From Butyrivibrio sp. (GTDB lineage Bacteria > Bacillota > Clostridia > Lachnospirales > Lachnospiraceae), in NCBI GenBank assembly GCA_017413105.1, contig JAFPVA010000226.1:1-44864 (forward strand): 44,864 nt of DNA, in the 5' to 3' direction. The translations under genes were made by a program, and so were the position numbers. Positions within the stretch are counted from its first letter, which is position 1; each line of letters begins with the position of its first letter. The notes below the pieces were generated by a model that ran no database searches, was not told the origin of the DNA, and worked only from the letters and a program-made list of their open reading frames with translations. Below are positions 15,885-24,093 of this stretch, piece by piece.

Positions 15885-17040
15885 TAATATTTCCCTGGAA
15901 ATTGATCTTAGCTGTTGTTGCAGATGGCTGCTCAGCTGAAGAATCATTTGAAACACTAACCTTGCCGCTTACCATATCAGCAACAAGTGCCTTGTAATCA
16001 GCCTCTTTGAAAGAATCAGTCCAAACTGTAGAATCAGCAAGACCAACGTAGTTCTGAGACATATCATCAGCTGAAACAAGACCAAGGTTCTGGATCTGTC
16101 CTGCGTATGAATCCCACTTGCCATCTCTGATAGCTGAAAGAAGTGTATTAACTGTAGCCTGAAGTCCCTTCATAGCTGAAGTGATTGTCATGCCGGCGCC
16201 ATAGCTTCCGTCGATTGTTGCAGCCTGGTCAACGTCAACACCGATAACCTTGCCACCTGTCTTAGAAGCAGCCTCAGCAGCAGATGTGAAGATACCGCCA
16301 CCGCAAGCAAATACAACTTCTGTGCCCCCCTGATACCATGTATCCATAGCAGCTGTGATATCAGAATCACCATAGAACTGGTTACCATAAGCATAGTTGA
16401 TCTCTACATTTGCGCCAAGCTCTGCAGCTGCAGCATCAGCACCCTGTACGAAACCATAACCATAACGGATAACTGCAGGAACTGCCATACCGCCAAGGAA
16501 ACCAAGCTTTGTGTAGCCCATCTTTACTGCTGCATAACCTGCCATGTATCCAGGAAGCTCTTCCTGATAAACTGCGGAGAATACATTGCTAAAGGTCTTG
16601 TTGTTGAAATCAGAAGAATCACCTTCAAGGTCATACTCAGAAACGTCAAGAGCAACAAACTTAACATCAGGATAAGTCTCAGCTGTCTCTTTGATAGCAC
16701 CTGCAAAAGCATAACCAGGCATAACTACTACGTTGTAACCATCAGCAACTGCCTTGTCGATCATGGCTACACGCTCAGCATCTGAATCACCTTCCGGCTT
16801 ATAGTAAGTGAAGTCAACCTTGTTGGCATCACCAAAAGCCTTACAAGCTTCGTATGTAGACTGGTTGAAAGACTGGTCTGTGATATCACCATAGTCAGTA
16901 ACCATAGCAACCTTCATGCCGGCACCTGCTGAAGTAGCAGCAGAATCTGTTGTTGCTGTTGATGCATCAGTAGATCCACAACCTGCAAGTGAAGCTACCA
17001 TTGTTGCAGCCATAAGAACTGCGAATAATTTCTTTTTCAT
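15880..17040 (-). CDS. BMP-family nucleoside-binding lipoprotein
   Basis: A 386-residue solute-binding lipoprotein of the Bmp/PnrA family. It has a basic start, a hydrophobic core and the lipobox SLAGC with Cys21, then a Thr/Ala/Ser-rich linker. The mature part opens with KVAMVTDYGDITDQSFNQST and has GDSDAERVAMIDKAVADGY and VVMPGYAFAGAI, which match PnrA-like purine/nucleoside-binding proteins. It should capture nucleosides outside the membrane for the ABC system that follows. It is 47 bases downstream of the phosphorylase gene and followed by a strong hairpin. Confidence 0.93.
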   Translation of the reverse strand: MKKKLFAVLMAATMVASLAGCGSTDASTATTDSAATSAGAGMKVAMVTDYGDITDQSFNQSTYEACKAFGDANKVDFTYYKPEGDSDAERVAMIDKAVADGYNVVVMPGYAFAGAIKETAETYPDVKFVALDVSEYDLEGDSSDFNNKTFSNVFSAVYQEELPGYMAGYAAVKMGYTKLGFLGGMAVPAVIRYGYGFVQGADAAAAELGANVEINYAYGNQFYGDSDITAAMDTWYQGGTEVVFACGGGIFTSAAEAASKTGGKVIGVDVDQAATIDGSYGAGMTITSAMKGLQATVNTLLSAIRDGKWDSYAGQIQNLGLVSADDMSQNYVGLADSTVWTDSFKEADYKALVADMVSGKVSVSNDSSAEQPSATTAKINFQGNIK

Positions 17041-17087
17041 TTTTTCCCTCCGTAAGTAAAATGATAAAAAATATATAATAAAACCCT

Positions 17088-17864
17088 TTAGGCTTTATCC
17101 TGTTTTATGAGCTCTTTAAGCGCCTCGATACTGGTTCTGAAAACGATATCCATATCGTGTGCCTGAGGATTTGGTAATCCCTTCTTGGCTCTTTCCTGAT
17201 TGGCAACAACTAAAAGAATAGCTCCGGTTCTTGCTCTCAGATAATCTCCTACAATGAAGAGCGTTGAACTCTCCATCTCCGAACATAGGGCACCACACTT
17301 TATCCATGCATCCCATTTATACAAAAGATCCTGTCCGACAGGCTTAGTCTCCGGCTCATGCTGACCGAAGAAAGAATCTTTGCACTGAGCAACACCAACA
17401 TGATATTTGGCCCCGGTCTTCTTGGCACCACTTACAAGAGCACTTACTACATCAAAGGTTGCAACTGCAGGATACTCGATTGGAGCATATTCCTTGGAGG
17501 TTCCCTCTGCCCTGATGGCTCCTGAAGCAATAACAACATCTCCGCCTATTACATCCTCCTGCATTCCGCCTGAGGTGCCCATACGAATAAAAGTGTCCGC
17601 TCCACACTTATAAAGCTCTTCTACGCAAATAGCTGTAGAAGCGCCTCCAATTCCTGTGGATACAACACTTACTTTTTCACCGCACAAAGTACCGGTGTAA
17701 GTATTATATTCTCTGTTATAGGCTACAAACTCGGGATTATCAAAGTATTTAGAAATAGATTCACATCTGCCCGGGTCACCGGTCAGAAGCACGTAACGGC
17801 CCACATCTCCCGGCTTAACATGCGTATGGTACTGATAGCCAGCACCCTCAGTATAATCTACCAT
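17088..17864 (-). CDS. udp: Uridine phosphorylase
   Basis: A 258-residue NP-1 family nucleoside phosphorylase, splitting uridine with phosphate into uracil and ribose 1-phosphate. VLLTGDPGRCE is the N-terminal phosphate-binding motif, and STGIGGASTAICVEEL and FIRMGTSGGM are family blocks. ALCSEMESSTLF carries the ribose-binding Glu-Met-Glu. The frame also opens at a GTG at 17876, but GGGTGG at 17873-17878 is the ribosome-binding site for ATG 17864. It is the first gene of the salvage operon. Together with cytidine deaminase it allows growth on cytidine and uridine as carbon or pyrimidine source. Confidence 0.92.
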   Translation of the reverse strand: MVDYTEGAGYQYHTHVKPGDVGRYVLLTGDPGRCESISKYFDNPEFVAYNREYNTYTGTLCGEKVSVVSTGIGGASTAICVEELYKCGADTFIRMGTSGGMQEDVIGGDVVIASGAIRAEGTSKEYAPIEYPAVATFDVVSALVSGAKKTGAKYHVGVAQCKDSFFGQHEPETKPVGQDLLYKWDAWIKCGALCSEMESSTLFIVGDYLRARTGAILLVVANQERAKKGLPNPQAHDMDIVFRTSIEALKELIKQDKA

Positions 17865-17922
17865 ATAGAACACCACCCAAAATTTAGAATAAAAAGCTAT
17901 TTTTTCACACTTTTACTGAACA

Positions 17923-17951
17923 ATTATAATTCATTTATAAATAAAAGTCAC
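17923..17951 (-). promoter_or_regulatory. SigA-type promoter of the nucleoside salvage operon
   Basis: On the minus strand GTGACT (17946-17951) is followed after 17 bases by a perfect TATAAT (17923-17928). The predicted start lies about 50 bases before udp. This makes udp the first gene of a unit separate from rimM, although no convincing rimM terminator is visible in between. No operator sequence could be identified. Confidence 0.65.
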
Positions 17952-17979
17952 TATTAGTTGCTGATTTCAGTTCATAAAT

Positions 17980-18492
17980 TTACAGCAGTCCGTCCATTAC
18001 GTGAATAATGATCTGTCCTTTTTCGATACTGATTTCCCTTATACAGTCTTTTATTGCAGGAATATATACTTTTTCCTGATCTCCATCCCTTGTCATCTCA
18101 TAAACGTCATTGGCACCGGTCTGGATTATATCGGAAACCTTTCCCAAAACGTTTCCTTCCTCGTCTACGATATCCAGGCCAATGAGGTCCGCGCAGTAAT
18201 ACTCTCCCGGTTCAAGCTTAAGAGCATCTTTTCTGTCTATTGTAAGCTCACAGCCCCTGAATTTCTCAACATCATTTATATTATTAAATTCTTTGAACTT
18301 AACAATAACAAACTTTTTGAAAAATCTGGCACTCTGAACCTGAAGTTCAAGTTCCTCACCTCTCTGGGTATGAAGAGTCACCTTCTTCAGTTTTTTGAAT
18401 CTGTTTGGGTCCTCTGTAGTGGGAAAAACATTAACTTCTCCCTGAAGTCCGTGTGTTGATGCAATTACTCCTACCTGAAATCTATCTGTCAT
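17980..18492 (-). CDS. rimM: 16S rRNA processing protein RimM
   Basis: A 170-residue RimM, which binds S19 and helps mature the 3' domain of the 30S subunit. The N-terminal barrel begins RFQVGVIASTHGLQGEVNVFPTTEDP, shown here only as its key parts VGVIASTHGLQGEV. The C-terminal PRC-like barrel has GEYYCADLIGLDIVDEEG and YIPAIKDCI. It follows trmD by 27 bases. In most Firmicutes rimM precedes trmD, so the order here is inverted. Confidence 0.94.
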   Translation of the reverse strand: MTDRFQVGVIASTHGLQGEVNVFPTTEDPNRFKKLKKVTLHTQRGEELELQVQSARFFKKFVIVKFKEFNNINDVEKFRGCELTIDRKDALKLEPGEYYCADLIGLDIVDEEGNVLGKVSDIIQTGANDVYEMTRDGDQEKVYIPAIKDCIREISIEKGQIIIHVMDGLL

Positions 18493-18519
18493 ATTATTTC
18501 CTCAATCAAATATAAATAA

Positions 18520-19410
18520 TCAAGTTTCATGATTCTTTTTCTCGTCACCTAATTCTATTGTAATTTCAGCATTTGCTTCGGAATTTGCCGCATCACTTTT
18601 CTTCCTGCGTCTTTTCTTTTTCTCCGGCTCCGGCGGATTTTCAGAGAGCCACCTTTCGTAAAGATCCGGTCGCCTTTCCTTAGTTCTTATTATAGACTGC
18701 TCAAGACGCCATTCGTCCACCTTTTTATGATCCCCGGACAAAAGGATTGCCGGAACCTTTTTGCCCATCCATTCCTCAGGTCTTGAATACTGCGGATACT
18801 CCAAAAGATTGTTATTAAAACTCTCAGTCATTGCTGACTCATCGTTATTGAGGACTCCCGGAACAAGCCTTGAAATAGCATCTATCATGACCATAGCCGG
18901 AAGTTCACCGCCTGTAAGAACATAATCTCCAATCGAAACATAATCAGTCACGATTTCCTCAAGCACTCTCTCATCAACGCCCTCATAATGTCCGCAAAGA
19001 AAGATAAGATCATCTTCCTTGGCAAAATCCGAAGCCATCTGCTGGTTAAATACCGCCCCCTGGGGAGTAACATAGATAACCCTGGGCTTAAAGGCTGCAT
19101 CATCTCCTGTTATCTTGGCACCATTATCATCAGCTTCAGCGTCATCAACCTGTGCTTCATTTCTCGCCTTACTGATTTTCTCAATAATTGCCGAGTAGCA
19201 ATCATAAATAGGCTGCGCCTGCATCAGCATGCCGGCCCCGCCTCCATATGTATAATCATCAACCTTGTGATGCTTGTCATCTTTTGAATAATTCCTGATA
19301 TTAATTGCCTCAAAGGAAATAAGGCCCTTCATCATAGCTCTTCCGAGGATACTCGTCGAAAGACTATGTTCAATCATCTCAGGAAATAAAGTCATAATAT
19401 GAAAATTCAT
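18520..19410 (-). CDS. trmD: tRNA (guanine-N1)-methyltransferase
   Basis: A 296-residue TrmD making m1G37 in tRNAs to prevent frameshifting. DDYTYGGGAGMLMQ at about 51-64, FLCGHYEGVDERV and SIGDYVLTGGELPAMV form the trefoil-knot SAM site. Two features are unusual. An acidic insert at about 82-107 lies just before VIYVTPQG. A C-terminal tail from about 263 has a strongly basic run (KKKRRRKK) and then an acidic end, making it about 50 residues longer than common TrmDs. By my alignment the position of E. coli catalytic Asp169 is Glu196 (TESF), a conservative change that may be common in clostridia. The upstream gap carries a CTACATTT/AAATGTAG hairpin (19445-19477). Confidence 0.94.
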   Translation of the reverse strand: MNFHIMTLFPEMIEHSLSTSILGRAMMKGLISFEAINIRNYSKDDKHHKVDDYTYGGGAGMLMQAQPIYDCYSAIIEKISKARNEAQVDDAEADDNGAKITGDDAAFKPRVIYVTPQGAVFNQQMASDFAKEDDLIFLCGHYEGVDERVLEEIVTDYVSIGDYVLTGGELPAMVMIDAISRLVPGVLNNDESAMTESFNNNLLEYPQYSRPEEWMGKKVPAILLSGDHKKVDEWRLEQSIIRTKERRPDLYERWLSENPPEPEKKKRRRKKSDAANSEANAEITIELGDEKKNHET

Positions 19411-19497
19411 ATTCTAACACCTAAAAATTTGATTCAAACACAACCTACATTTTCATTCTATGATATCTGAAATGTAGATGTCTCAAAAACGTAAATT

Positions 19498-19641
19498 GCC
19501 GTCTTGGAACGAATCTATGAGATATTTTTATATTTTAGGCGATTTTTAAGCCACGTAGCTGAGACATTTCAATGGCTCAGCGCAGTGTTTGGCTTAACGA
19601 GCATAAAATATGCAATTGATCATAGATTCTTCCAAGACGGC
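19498..19641. repeat. Nested foldback element between khpA and trmD
   Basis: The outer arms (19498-19520 and 19620-19641) are complementary over 22 pairs with a single unpaired base. Inside are an 8-bp stem (19546-19553 with 19590-19597), enclosing GCTGAG/CTCAGC (19558-19563 with 19576-19581), and a separate GCATA-AAA-TATGC hairpin (19601-19613). The element fills most of the 240-base gap in an otherwise compact operon and has no open reading frame. It may be a MITE-like insertion, an RNA processing site or a structured regulatory RNA for trmD-rimM. Confidence 0.65.
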
Positions 19642-19650
19642 TAACAATCT

Positions 19651-19878
19651 TTAAACTATCTCAACATCAACCTTGAGATTTTCTCTTGTTGATGCAGCCT
19701 TAACAACGGCACGGATTGCTTTAGCAATACGTCCCTGCTTGCCAATTACTTTGCCCATGTCTGATGGAGCTACATGAAGCTCGATTACGATATTACGCCC
19801 CTCGGTTTTCTCTGTAACAACAACCTCTCCCGGATTGTCTACAAGAGCCTTGGCGATAACTTCAACTAATTCTTTCAT
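19651..19878 (-). CDS. khpA: KhpA/YlqC KH-domain RNA-binding protein
   Basis: A 75-residue single KH-domain protein. The GKVIGKQGR loop at residues 42-50 is the RNA-binding GxxG motif, followed by the helix IAKAIRAVVKAAS. In other Firmicutes KhpA pairs with KhpB (Jag) and influences cell division and sRNA binding. It lies 38 bases downstream of rpsP, the standard position. A ribosome-binding site (CCGGGGGGTATT-type, GGGGGG) precedes the ATG. Confidence 0.94.
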   Translation of the reverse strand: MKELVEVIAKALVDNPGEVVVTEKTEGRNIVIELHVAPSDMGKVIGKQGRIAKAIRAVVKAASTRENLKVDVEIV

Positions 19879-19916
19879 TGAATACCCCCCGGCATGTTTT
19901 GATTTTATAAAATAAC

Positions 19917-20159
19917 TTATTTAATGCCGGCCTGCTTAAGAAGCTTTGCAACAGACTCTGTAGGCTGTGCACCGTTTGAAAGCCACTTCTTTGCAAGTTC
20001 TGCGTCAATCTTTACTGTGCTGGGATCTGTGTTAGGATCGTATGTTCCGATCTCATCGATGAACTTACCCTGTACAGGAGCCTTTGAATCAGAAACGATA
20101 ATTCTGTAGAAAGGAACCTTCTTCTTACCAATTCTCTTTAATCTCATCTTTACTGCCAT
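19917..20159 (-). CDS. rpsP: 30S ribosomal protein S16
   Basis: An 80-residue S16 beginning [19 protein letters not shown], with [21 protein letters not shown]-type core. The frame is open from 20174, but that ATG lies inside the ribosome-binding site ATGGAGGAAATTAAA of the true start, and all S16 proteins start at the MAVK. It follows ffh after 80 bases. That gap has a weak CAGC/GCTG hairpin followed by TTTTATAC, at most a partial terminator. Confidence 0.96.
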   Translation of the reverse strand: MAVKMRLKRIGKKKVPFYRIIVSDSKAPVQGKFIDEIGTYDPNTDPSTVKIDAELAKKWLSNGAQPTESVAKLLKQAGIK

Positions 20160-20239
20160 TTTAATTTCCTCCATTAAATAAATAAAATAAGAATTATTGT
20201 TGTTATATGTATAAAACAGCTATTACGCTGATAGACATA

Positions 20240-21616
20240 TCAGAACGGGAATTTTCCTCTGCCTGGGAAACCACCAAGACCTCCGAACTTTCCAAAGCCT
20301 TTTTTGCCTCCCATAAGTCCTGGCATCTGCTTCATCATCTTCTGCATCTGCTCAAACTGCTTGATAAATCTGTTTACATCTGCAATGTCATTGCCTGAGC
20401 CCTTAGCAATCCTGAATTTTCTCTGAGGACTCATAAGCTTGGGATTCCTGCGTTCCTCCGGTGTCATGGAAAGAACTATTGCCTCAATTCTTGCAAGCTG
20501 CTTCTCATCAGGAAGCATATCATCGCTTATCTTGCCCATACCGGGAAGCATCGACATTATCGAACCAAGACCGCCCATGTTTCTCATGGCCTTCATACTC
20601 TCCAGATACATCTCAAAATCGATCTTGCCCTTCTTCATCTTCTGGGCCATCTCACGATCTTTTTCAGCATCTCGCTCAGCATTAGCCTCAACAGCCTTGT
20701 CAATCAGGGAAAGCACATCTCCCATTCCAAGGATTCGGCTGGCCATTCTGTCAGGATAGAACTGCTCTAAATCTGAAAGTTTCTCACCCATACCAACATA
20801 CAGTATAGGTTTGCCGGTAACTGCCTTTGTTGAAAGAGCTGCACCACCTCTGGTGTCACCATCCATCTTGGACAAGATGATCTCGTTAATTCCAACCTTC
20901 TGATCAAACTCTTCAGCTACATTGACAGCTTCCTGACCGGTCATGGCATCAACTACGAGAATTGTATGATGAACTGCAATCTCATCCTTGATGTCCCTGA
21001 GTTCCTTCATCATCGCTTCGTCAATCTGAAGACGTCCGGCTGTATCGAAAATAACTACGTTCATGCCCTTTTCTTTGGCATAATCCATAGCGGATTTAGC
21101 AATCTTAACAGGATTAACGTCGGTTCCCATTGAAAAGAACTCAACTTCCTGTTTTTTGGCGTTAATTTCCAGCTGATCTATAGCTGCAGGTCTGTAAATA
21201 TCGCAGGCAACAAGAAGCGGCTTTCTGCCCTTTTGTTTAAGCTTGCCGGCAAGCTTTGCTGCTGTAGTAGTTTTACCGGCACCCTGAAGACCGCACATCA
21301 TGATAACTGTTATATATTTGCTATCCTGAAGTGTAAGCTCTGTGGTCTCTGAACCCATGAGCTTGATCATCTCTTCATTAACTATCTTTATGACCATCTG
21401 CGCAGGATTCAGACCGTTAAGTACATCTTCTCCAATTGCTCTCTCCTGCACTGCGGAAATGAACTGCTTGACAACCTTAAAGCTGACATCCGCCTCTAAA
21501 AGAGCCATCTTAACCTCTTTTAAAGCAGCCTTAACATCCTCTTCTGTAAGTGAACCTTTGCTTCTCAGGTTCTTAAACGCATTTTGTAATTTATCGGTAA
21601 GACTTTCAAAAGCCAT
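20240..21616 (-). CDS. ffh: Signal recognition particle protein Ffh
   Basis: A 458-residue SRP54 GTPase that carries ribosomes making membrane or secreted proteins to FtsY. The N domain (1-90) is followed by the G domain with P-loop GLQGAGKT at 109-116, the DTAGR motif and TKMDG-type SKMDGD. The methionine-rich M domain (about 300-440) contains SMLPGMG, KRRR-like RRNPKLMSPQRKFRIAKGSG-type RNA-binding residues and a Met-rich helix. A Gly/Phe/Lys-rich tail ends the protein. It is 3 bases after ylxM, its usual regulator and neighbour. Confidence 0.97.
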   Translation of the reverse strand: MAFESLTDKLQNAFKNLRSKGSLTEEDVKAALKEVKMALLEADVSFKVVKQFISAVQERAIGEDVLNGLNPAQMVIKIVNEEMIKLMGSETTELTLQDSKYITVIMMCGLQGAGKTTTAAKLAGKLKQKGRKPLLVACDIYRPAAIDQLEINAKKQEVEFFSMGTDVNPVKIAKSAMDYAKEKGMNVVIFDTAGRLQIDEAMMKELRDIKDEIAVHHTILVVDAMTGQEAVNVAEEFDQKVGINEIILSKMDGDTRGGAALSTKAVTGKPILYVGMGEKLSDLEQFYPDRMASRILGMGDVLSLIDKAVEANAERDAEKDREMAQKMKKGKIDFEMYLESMKAMRNMGGLGSIMSMLPGMGKISDDMLPDEKQLARIEAIVLSMTPEERRNPKLMSPQRKFRIAKGSGNDIADVNRFIKQFEQMQKMMKQMPGLMGGKKGFGKFGGLGGFPGRGKFPF

Positions 21617-21619
21617 CTA

Positions 21620-21961
21620 TTAAGTAAGCTCCTCTAATATTCTGTCGGATATGTTCCTGATCTCTATTCTGAGCTCGTCGTTATCTATTAAAGAATCAGA
21701 TAATCTTCCAAGTTCCTCAGCAGTACACTTGATAGCCTCAAAACGCCTGATCATATGAAGTCGGTCCTCGTATCCCTGAAGAGTATTGGTACATCTCTTT
21801 ATGAGATCGTGAACTCCCTGTTTGCTGATGCCGTTCTCCTCTGCAATCTCAGTAAGAGACATATCATTGTAAACGGCAGCCTCATATATTTCTTTTTGAT
21901 GCTCAGTCAAAAGCTCGCCATAAAAATCGTATAACAAGCCCTGCTCTACAATCTTCTTCAT
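21620..21961 (-). CDS. ylxM: YlxM family putative helix-turn-helix protein
   Basis: A 113-residue UPF0122/YlxM protein. A sigma70 region-4-like helix-turn-helix is visible: LTEHQKEIYEAAVYNDMSL, then EIAEENGISKQGVHDLIKR. In streptococci YlxM stimulates SRP GTPase activity. Its tight coupling to ffh (3-base gap) is the conserved arrangement. AAAGGTGA precedes the ATG. Its promoter lies directly upstream within the terminator of the preceding gene. Confidence 0.92.
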   Translation of the reverse strand: MKKIVEQGLLYDFYGELLTEHQKEIYEAAVYNDMSLTEIAEENGISKQGVHDLIKRCTNTLQGYEDRLHMIRRFEAIKCTAEELGRLSDSLIDNDELRIEIRNISDRILEELT

Positions 21962-21988
21962 ATCTGGTCACCTTTAAACACAATGGAT

Positions 21989-22017
21989 ATAATAAACAAA
22001 AAAGAAACAAGTGTCAA
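21989..22017 (-). promoter_or_regulatory. SigA-type promoter of ylxM-ffh, embedded in a terminator stem
   Basis: On the minus strand a perfect TTGACA (22012-22017) is followed after exactly 17 bases by TATTAT (21989-21994). The predicted start is about 20 bases before ylxM. The -35 lies within the left arm of the terminator described at 21993-22041. Confidence 0.82.
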
Positions 22018-22041
22018 GTGTTTTTTCTTGACAGTTGTTTC
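21993..22041 (-). terminator. Terminator of the AraC-type regulator gene
   Basis: Arms 22004-22018 and 22027-22041 form a 15-bp stem with one mismatch and an 8-base loop. On the minus strand it is followed by TTTTTTGTTTA. It begins 3 bases past the stop of the regulator. Its downstream arm doubles as the -35 region of ylxM-ffh. Confidence 0.9.
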
Positions 22042-22043
22042 TC

Positions 22044-22901
22044 TTAAATTTTCACCTCTGATGGAAGTATTCCAAGCAAATTTTTAAAGGCTCTGCAAAA
22101 AGATGAATAATCCTTAAATCCACATTCCAGACAGGCGCTTGTGGCAGGCATCCCTCCAAGTATCATGCTTCTGGACAGAAGGATTCTCTTTTCCGAAATG
22201 TACTGATGTATAGAATAACCAGTTTCGTTCTTGAATATCCTCATCATATGATATTTGCTCATATAAAAATGATCAGCCAAAAGATCTATGGAAAGATCTT
22301 TGGACAAATTATCATTGATGTACTTTATCAGATCTATGACTTTCCTGTTATACCTTGCTTCCGGTCTAAAACCAAAATCCTCCGCTATGCAAGCCTTATT
22401 AAAGCTTATGATTGCCCTGAGGACATCCAGCCGTGTAACAAGTTCACCTGCATATTCATCCTTTTCTCTTTTTATATCCTCTTCAATCTTAAGAAACTGC
22501 TCAAAAATCTGTGCACTCACATCCCCGGGAAGTCTTACTACGCTGCTCCCAAGCTCTTTTGCCTTGTTAAAAGCATCAAGAAGCCCAAACTGTGATAGAA
22601 AATCATCGCTTAGGTAAAGAATTATCCTGTCGTATAGCTCCTTCTCCTCAACTTGAGGCTTATGAATAAGAAATCTGTTAACTATAACAAAATCAAAGGG
22701 CATAAGATCATACTCACGCCCTTCTATAAAATACTTTGTATTTCCCCCTAGCACCAGAACTATCTTGTGAAAATCATGATAATGATATGGCACATCAAGC
22801 TTTTCGTGATTCTTTATATGGAAAAACTTAAAGTCCTTATCCAGATACCCCTTCTGTTCATAAGCACTATAGGGAAGTGATGAATCAAAGGCCTTCTCCA
22901 T
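22044..22901 (-). CDS. AraC-family transcriptional regulator
   Basis: A 285-residue regulator. The N-terminal cupin sensor (about 15-95) has a His-rich YHYHDFHKIVLVLGG segment that could bind a sugar or metal. The C-terminal AraC domain (about 185-285) carries two helix-turn-helices, with MSKYHMMRIFKNETGYSIHQY and ECGFKDYSSFCRAFKN. I prefer ATG 22901, which has GGGGAG 7 bases upstream, over the ATG at 22916. It stands alone between the ylxM operon and the muramidase gene and has its own terminator. Nearby sugar genes are distant, so its targets are unknown. Confidence 0.88.
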   Translation of the reverse strand: MEKAFDSSLPYSAYEQKGYLDKDFKFFHIKNHEKLDVPYHYHDFHKIVLVLGGNTKYFIEGREYDLMPFDFVIVNRFLIHKPQVEEKELYDRIILYLSDDFLSQFGLLDAFNKAKELGSSVVRLPGDVSAQIFEQFLKIEEDIKREKDEYAGELVTRLDVLRAIISFNKACIAEDFGFRPEARYNRKVIDLIKYINDNLSKDLSIDLLADHFYMSKYHMMRIFKNETGYSIHQYISEKRILLSRSMILGGMPATSACLECGFKDYSSFCRAFKNLLGILPSEVKI

Positions 22902-22965
22902 AGGATAACTCCCCATTTACCACTAATATTCCAAGTTATATATGTCTATCTAAGATGCATCGCTC

Positions 22966-24093
22966 TTAATAATCTGTTATGCAGATATTCAGATCAACAT
23001 TTCCATCAATGCCATCTACTCTTCCTGTGGAACTGTATTGCCAGATATCAAAATGATAAGGGTAATACAACGGAGTGCCATAATAGGCAATCCATATACC
23101 ATAATCATCAACATCCTCTGCATCCATAAGCAGGGTAAAGGATTTTACATTTCCATAGATCATGGGCTTATATCCAGCGTTTCCAATCATATCGCAGAAA
23201 GTCTTTGCCACAATCTCATACTTGTCAGAAGTCATGCTATTAGTCCTTGCAGTATCAGAATCAGCAGACTCAATATCAATTACTACAGGATAGGTGATTT
23301 CATAAGGTTCGATATTATCAAGAACAAGCTGCGCCTCTTCTTTTGCTTCCTCTTCATCGAGGGCCTGTGAATAAATGTAGACACCAACTTTTATTCCATT
23401 CTTGGTAGCCCCCTTAATATTGGTCTCAAACATGTCATCTACAAGGAGTTTTCCCTCAGATGTGCCACGAAGACCAACCCTGATAATCGCAAAGTCTACA
23501 CCGGCACCGGCTACCTTCTCCCAGTCGATTTTCCCCTGGAACCTCGATACATCGATACCCTTTTTTACATTTATAAAGGCATTATCTCCCACGTATGTAA
23601 GGAAACCATCTTCCCCTATCTTAAAATCATCCTCTTCAAATTCATGATGGGCAATAGAATCGCTGATAGGAAAGAAATAATACCTTCCATCGCTTGCCAC
23701 AACAATCTGTTCAGGAAAAAGAGATCTGATGGTAGCTGTTGTTCCGTCTCCGGCTTCAAGCTTACCCTGGATCTTATTTTTCAGTGAATTGGTAGCCTCT
23801 ACTCTTGCCGTAATCTCTGCATCTTCGATCATTTTCTCTGTTTCAGCAATTGTATAGTACCCTTCTGAATTTATTGCCTCAAGTTCAAGCCTTACTGCCT
23901 CTTCTTCCTTCTCAAGAGCAGCATTTCTGAACAATAAAACAATGCAAAAAACAAGCGCAGAAATAGACACAAGACTCAAAAAAATTATAGATACGACATT
24001 ATGAGTATTTCTGCTCCCCAAACTCCTTCTATAATCCTGGGCCAAATCTGTATCCTCACATTCTCTCGTCAAAGTAGCTCTTATATCCCTCAC
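22966..24093 (-). CDS. Membrane-anchored GH25 muramidase (lysozyme-like)
   Basis: A 375-residue protein with one membrane segment (about 33-54), an external coiled-coil stretch (about 58-115) and a GH25 domain from about 178. Key residues are Asp181 in GIDVSRFQGKIDW and Asp273/Glu275 in PVVIDIES. FDIWQYSSTGRVDGIDGNVDLN is the standard end of GH25, quoted here as WQYSSTGRVDGI. It would cut peptidoglycan glycan strands outside the cell. The start is uncertain. GTG 24093 overlaps the YitT gene by 38 bases and lacks a good ribosome-binding site; a TTG at 24045 with GTGAGGA upstream would avoid the overlap. Confidence 0.88.
   Translation of the reverse strand: MRDIRATLTRECEDTDLAQDYRRSLGSRNTHNVVSIIFLSLVSISALVFCIVLLFRNAALEKEEEAVRLELEAINSEGYYTIAETEKMIEDAEITARVEATNSLKNKIQGKLEAGDGTTATIRSLFPEQIVVASDGRYYFFPISDSIAHHEFEEDDFKIGEDGFLTYVGDNAFINVKKGIDVSRFQGKIDWEKVAGAGVDFAIIRVGLRGTSEGKLLVDDMFETNIKGATKNGIKVGVYIYSQALDEEEAKEEAQLVLDNIEPYEITYPVVIDIESADSDTARTNSMTSDKYEIVAKTFCDMIGNAGYKPMIYGNVKSFTLLMDAEDVDDYGIWIAYYGTPLYYPYHFDIWQYSSTGRVDGIDGNVDLNICITDY

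Noticed and set aside
16935-17040. Thr/Ala/Ser-rich repeat-like stretch after the lipobox of the BMP lipoprotein
   Set aside because: A normal flexible linker of lipoproteins, not a meaningful repeat.
17877-17979. Possible purine or other riboswitch before the nucleoside operon
   Set aside because: Only about 50 bases lie between the predicted start and udp, with no aptamer-like conserved core.
20160-20239. Weak CAGC/GCTG hairpin with TTTTATAC between ffh and rpsP
   Set aside because: Stem of only 4-5 bp; too weak to call a terminator.
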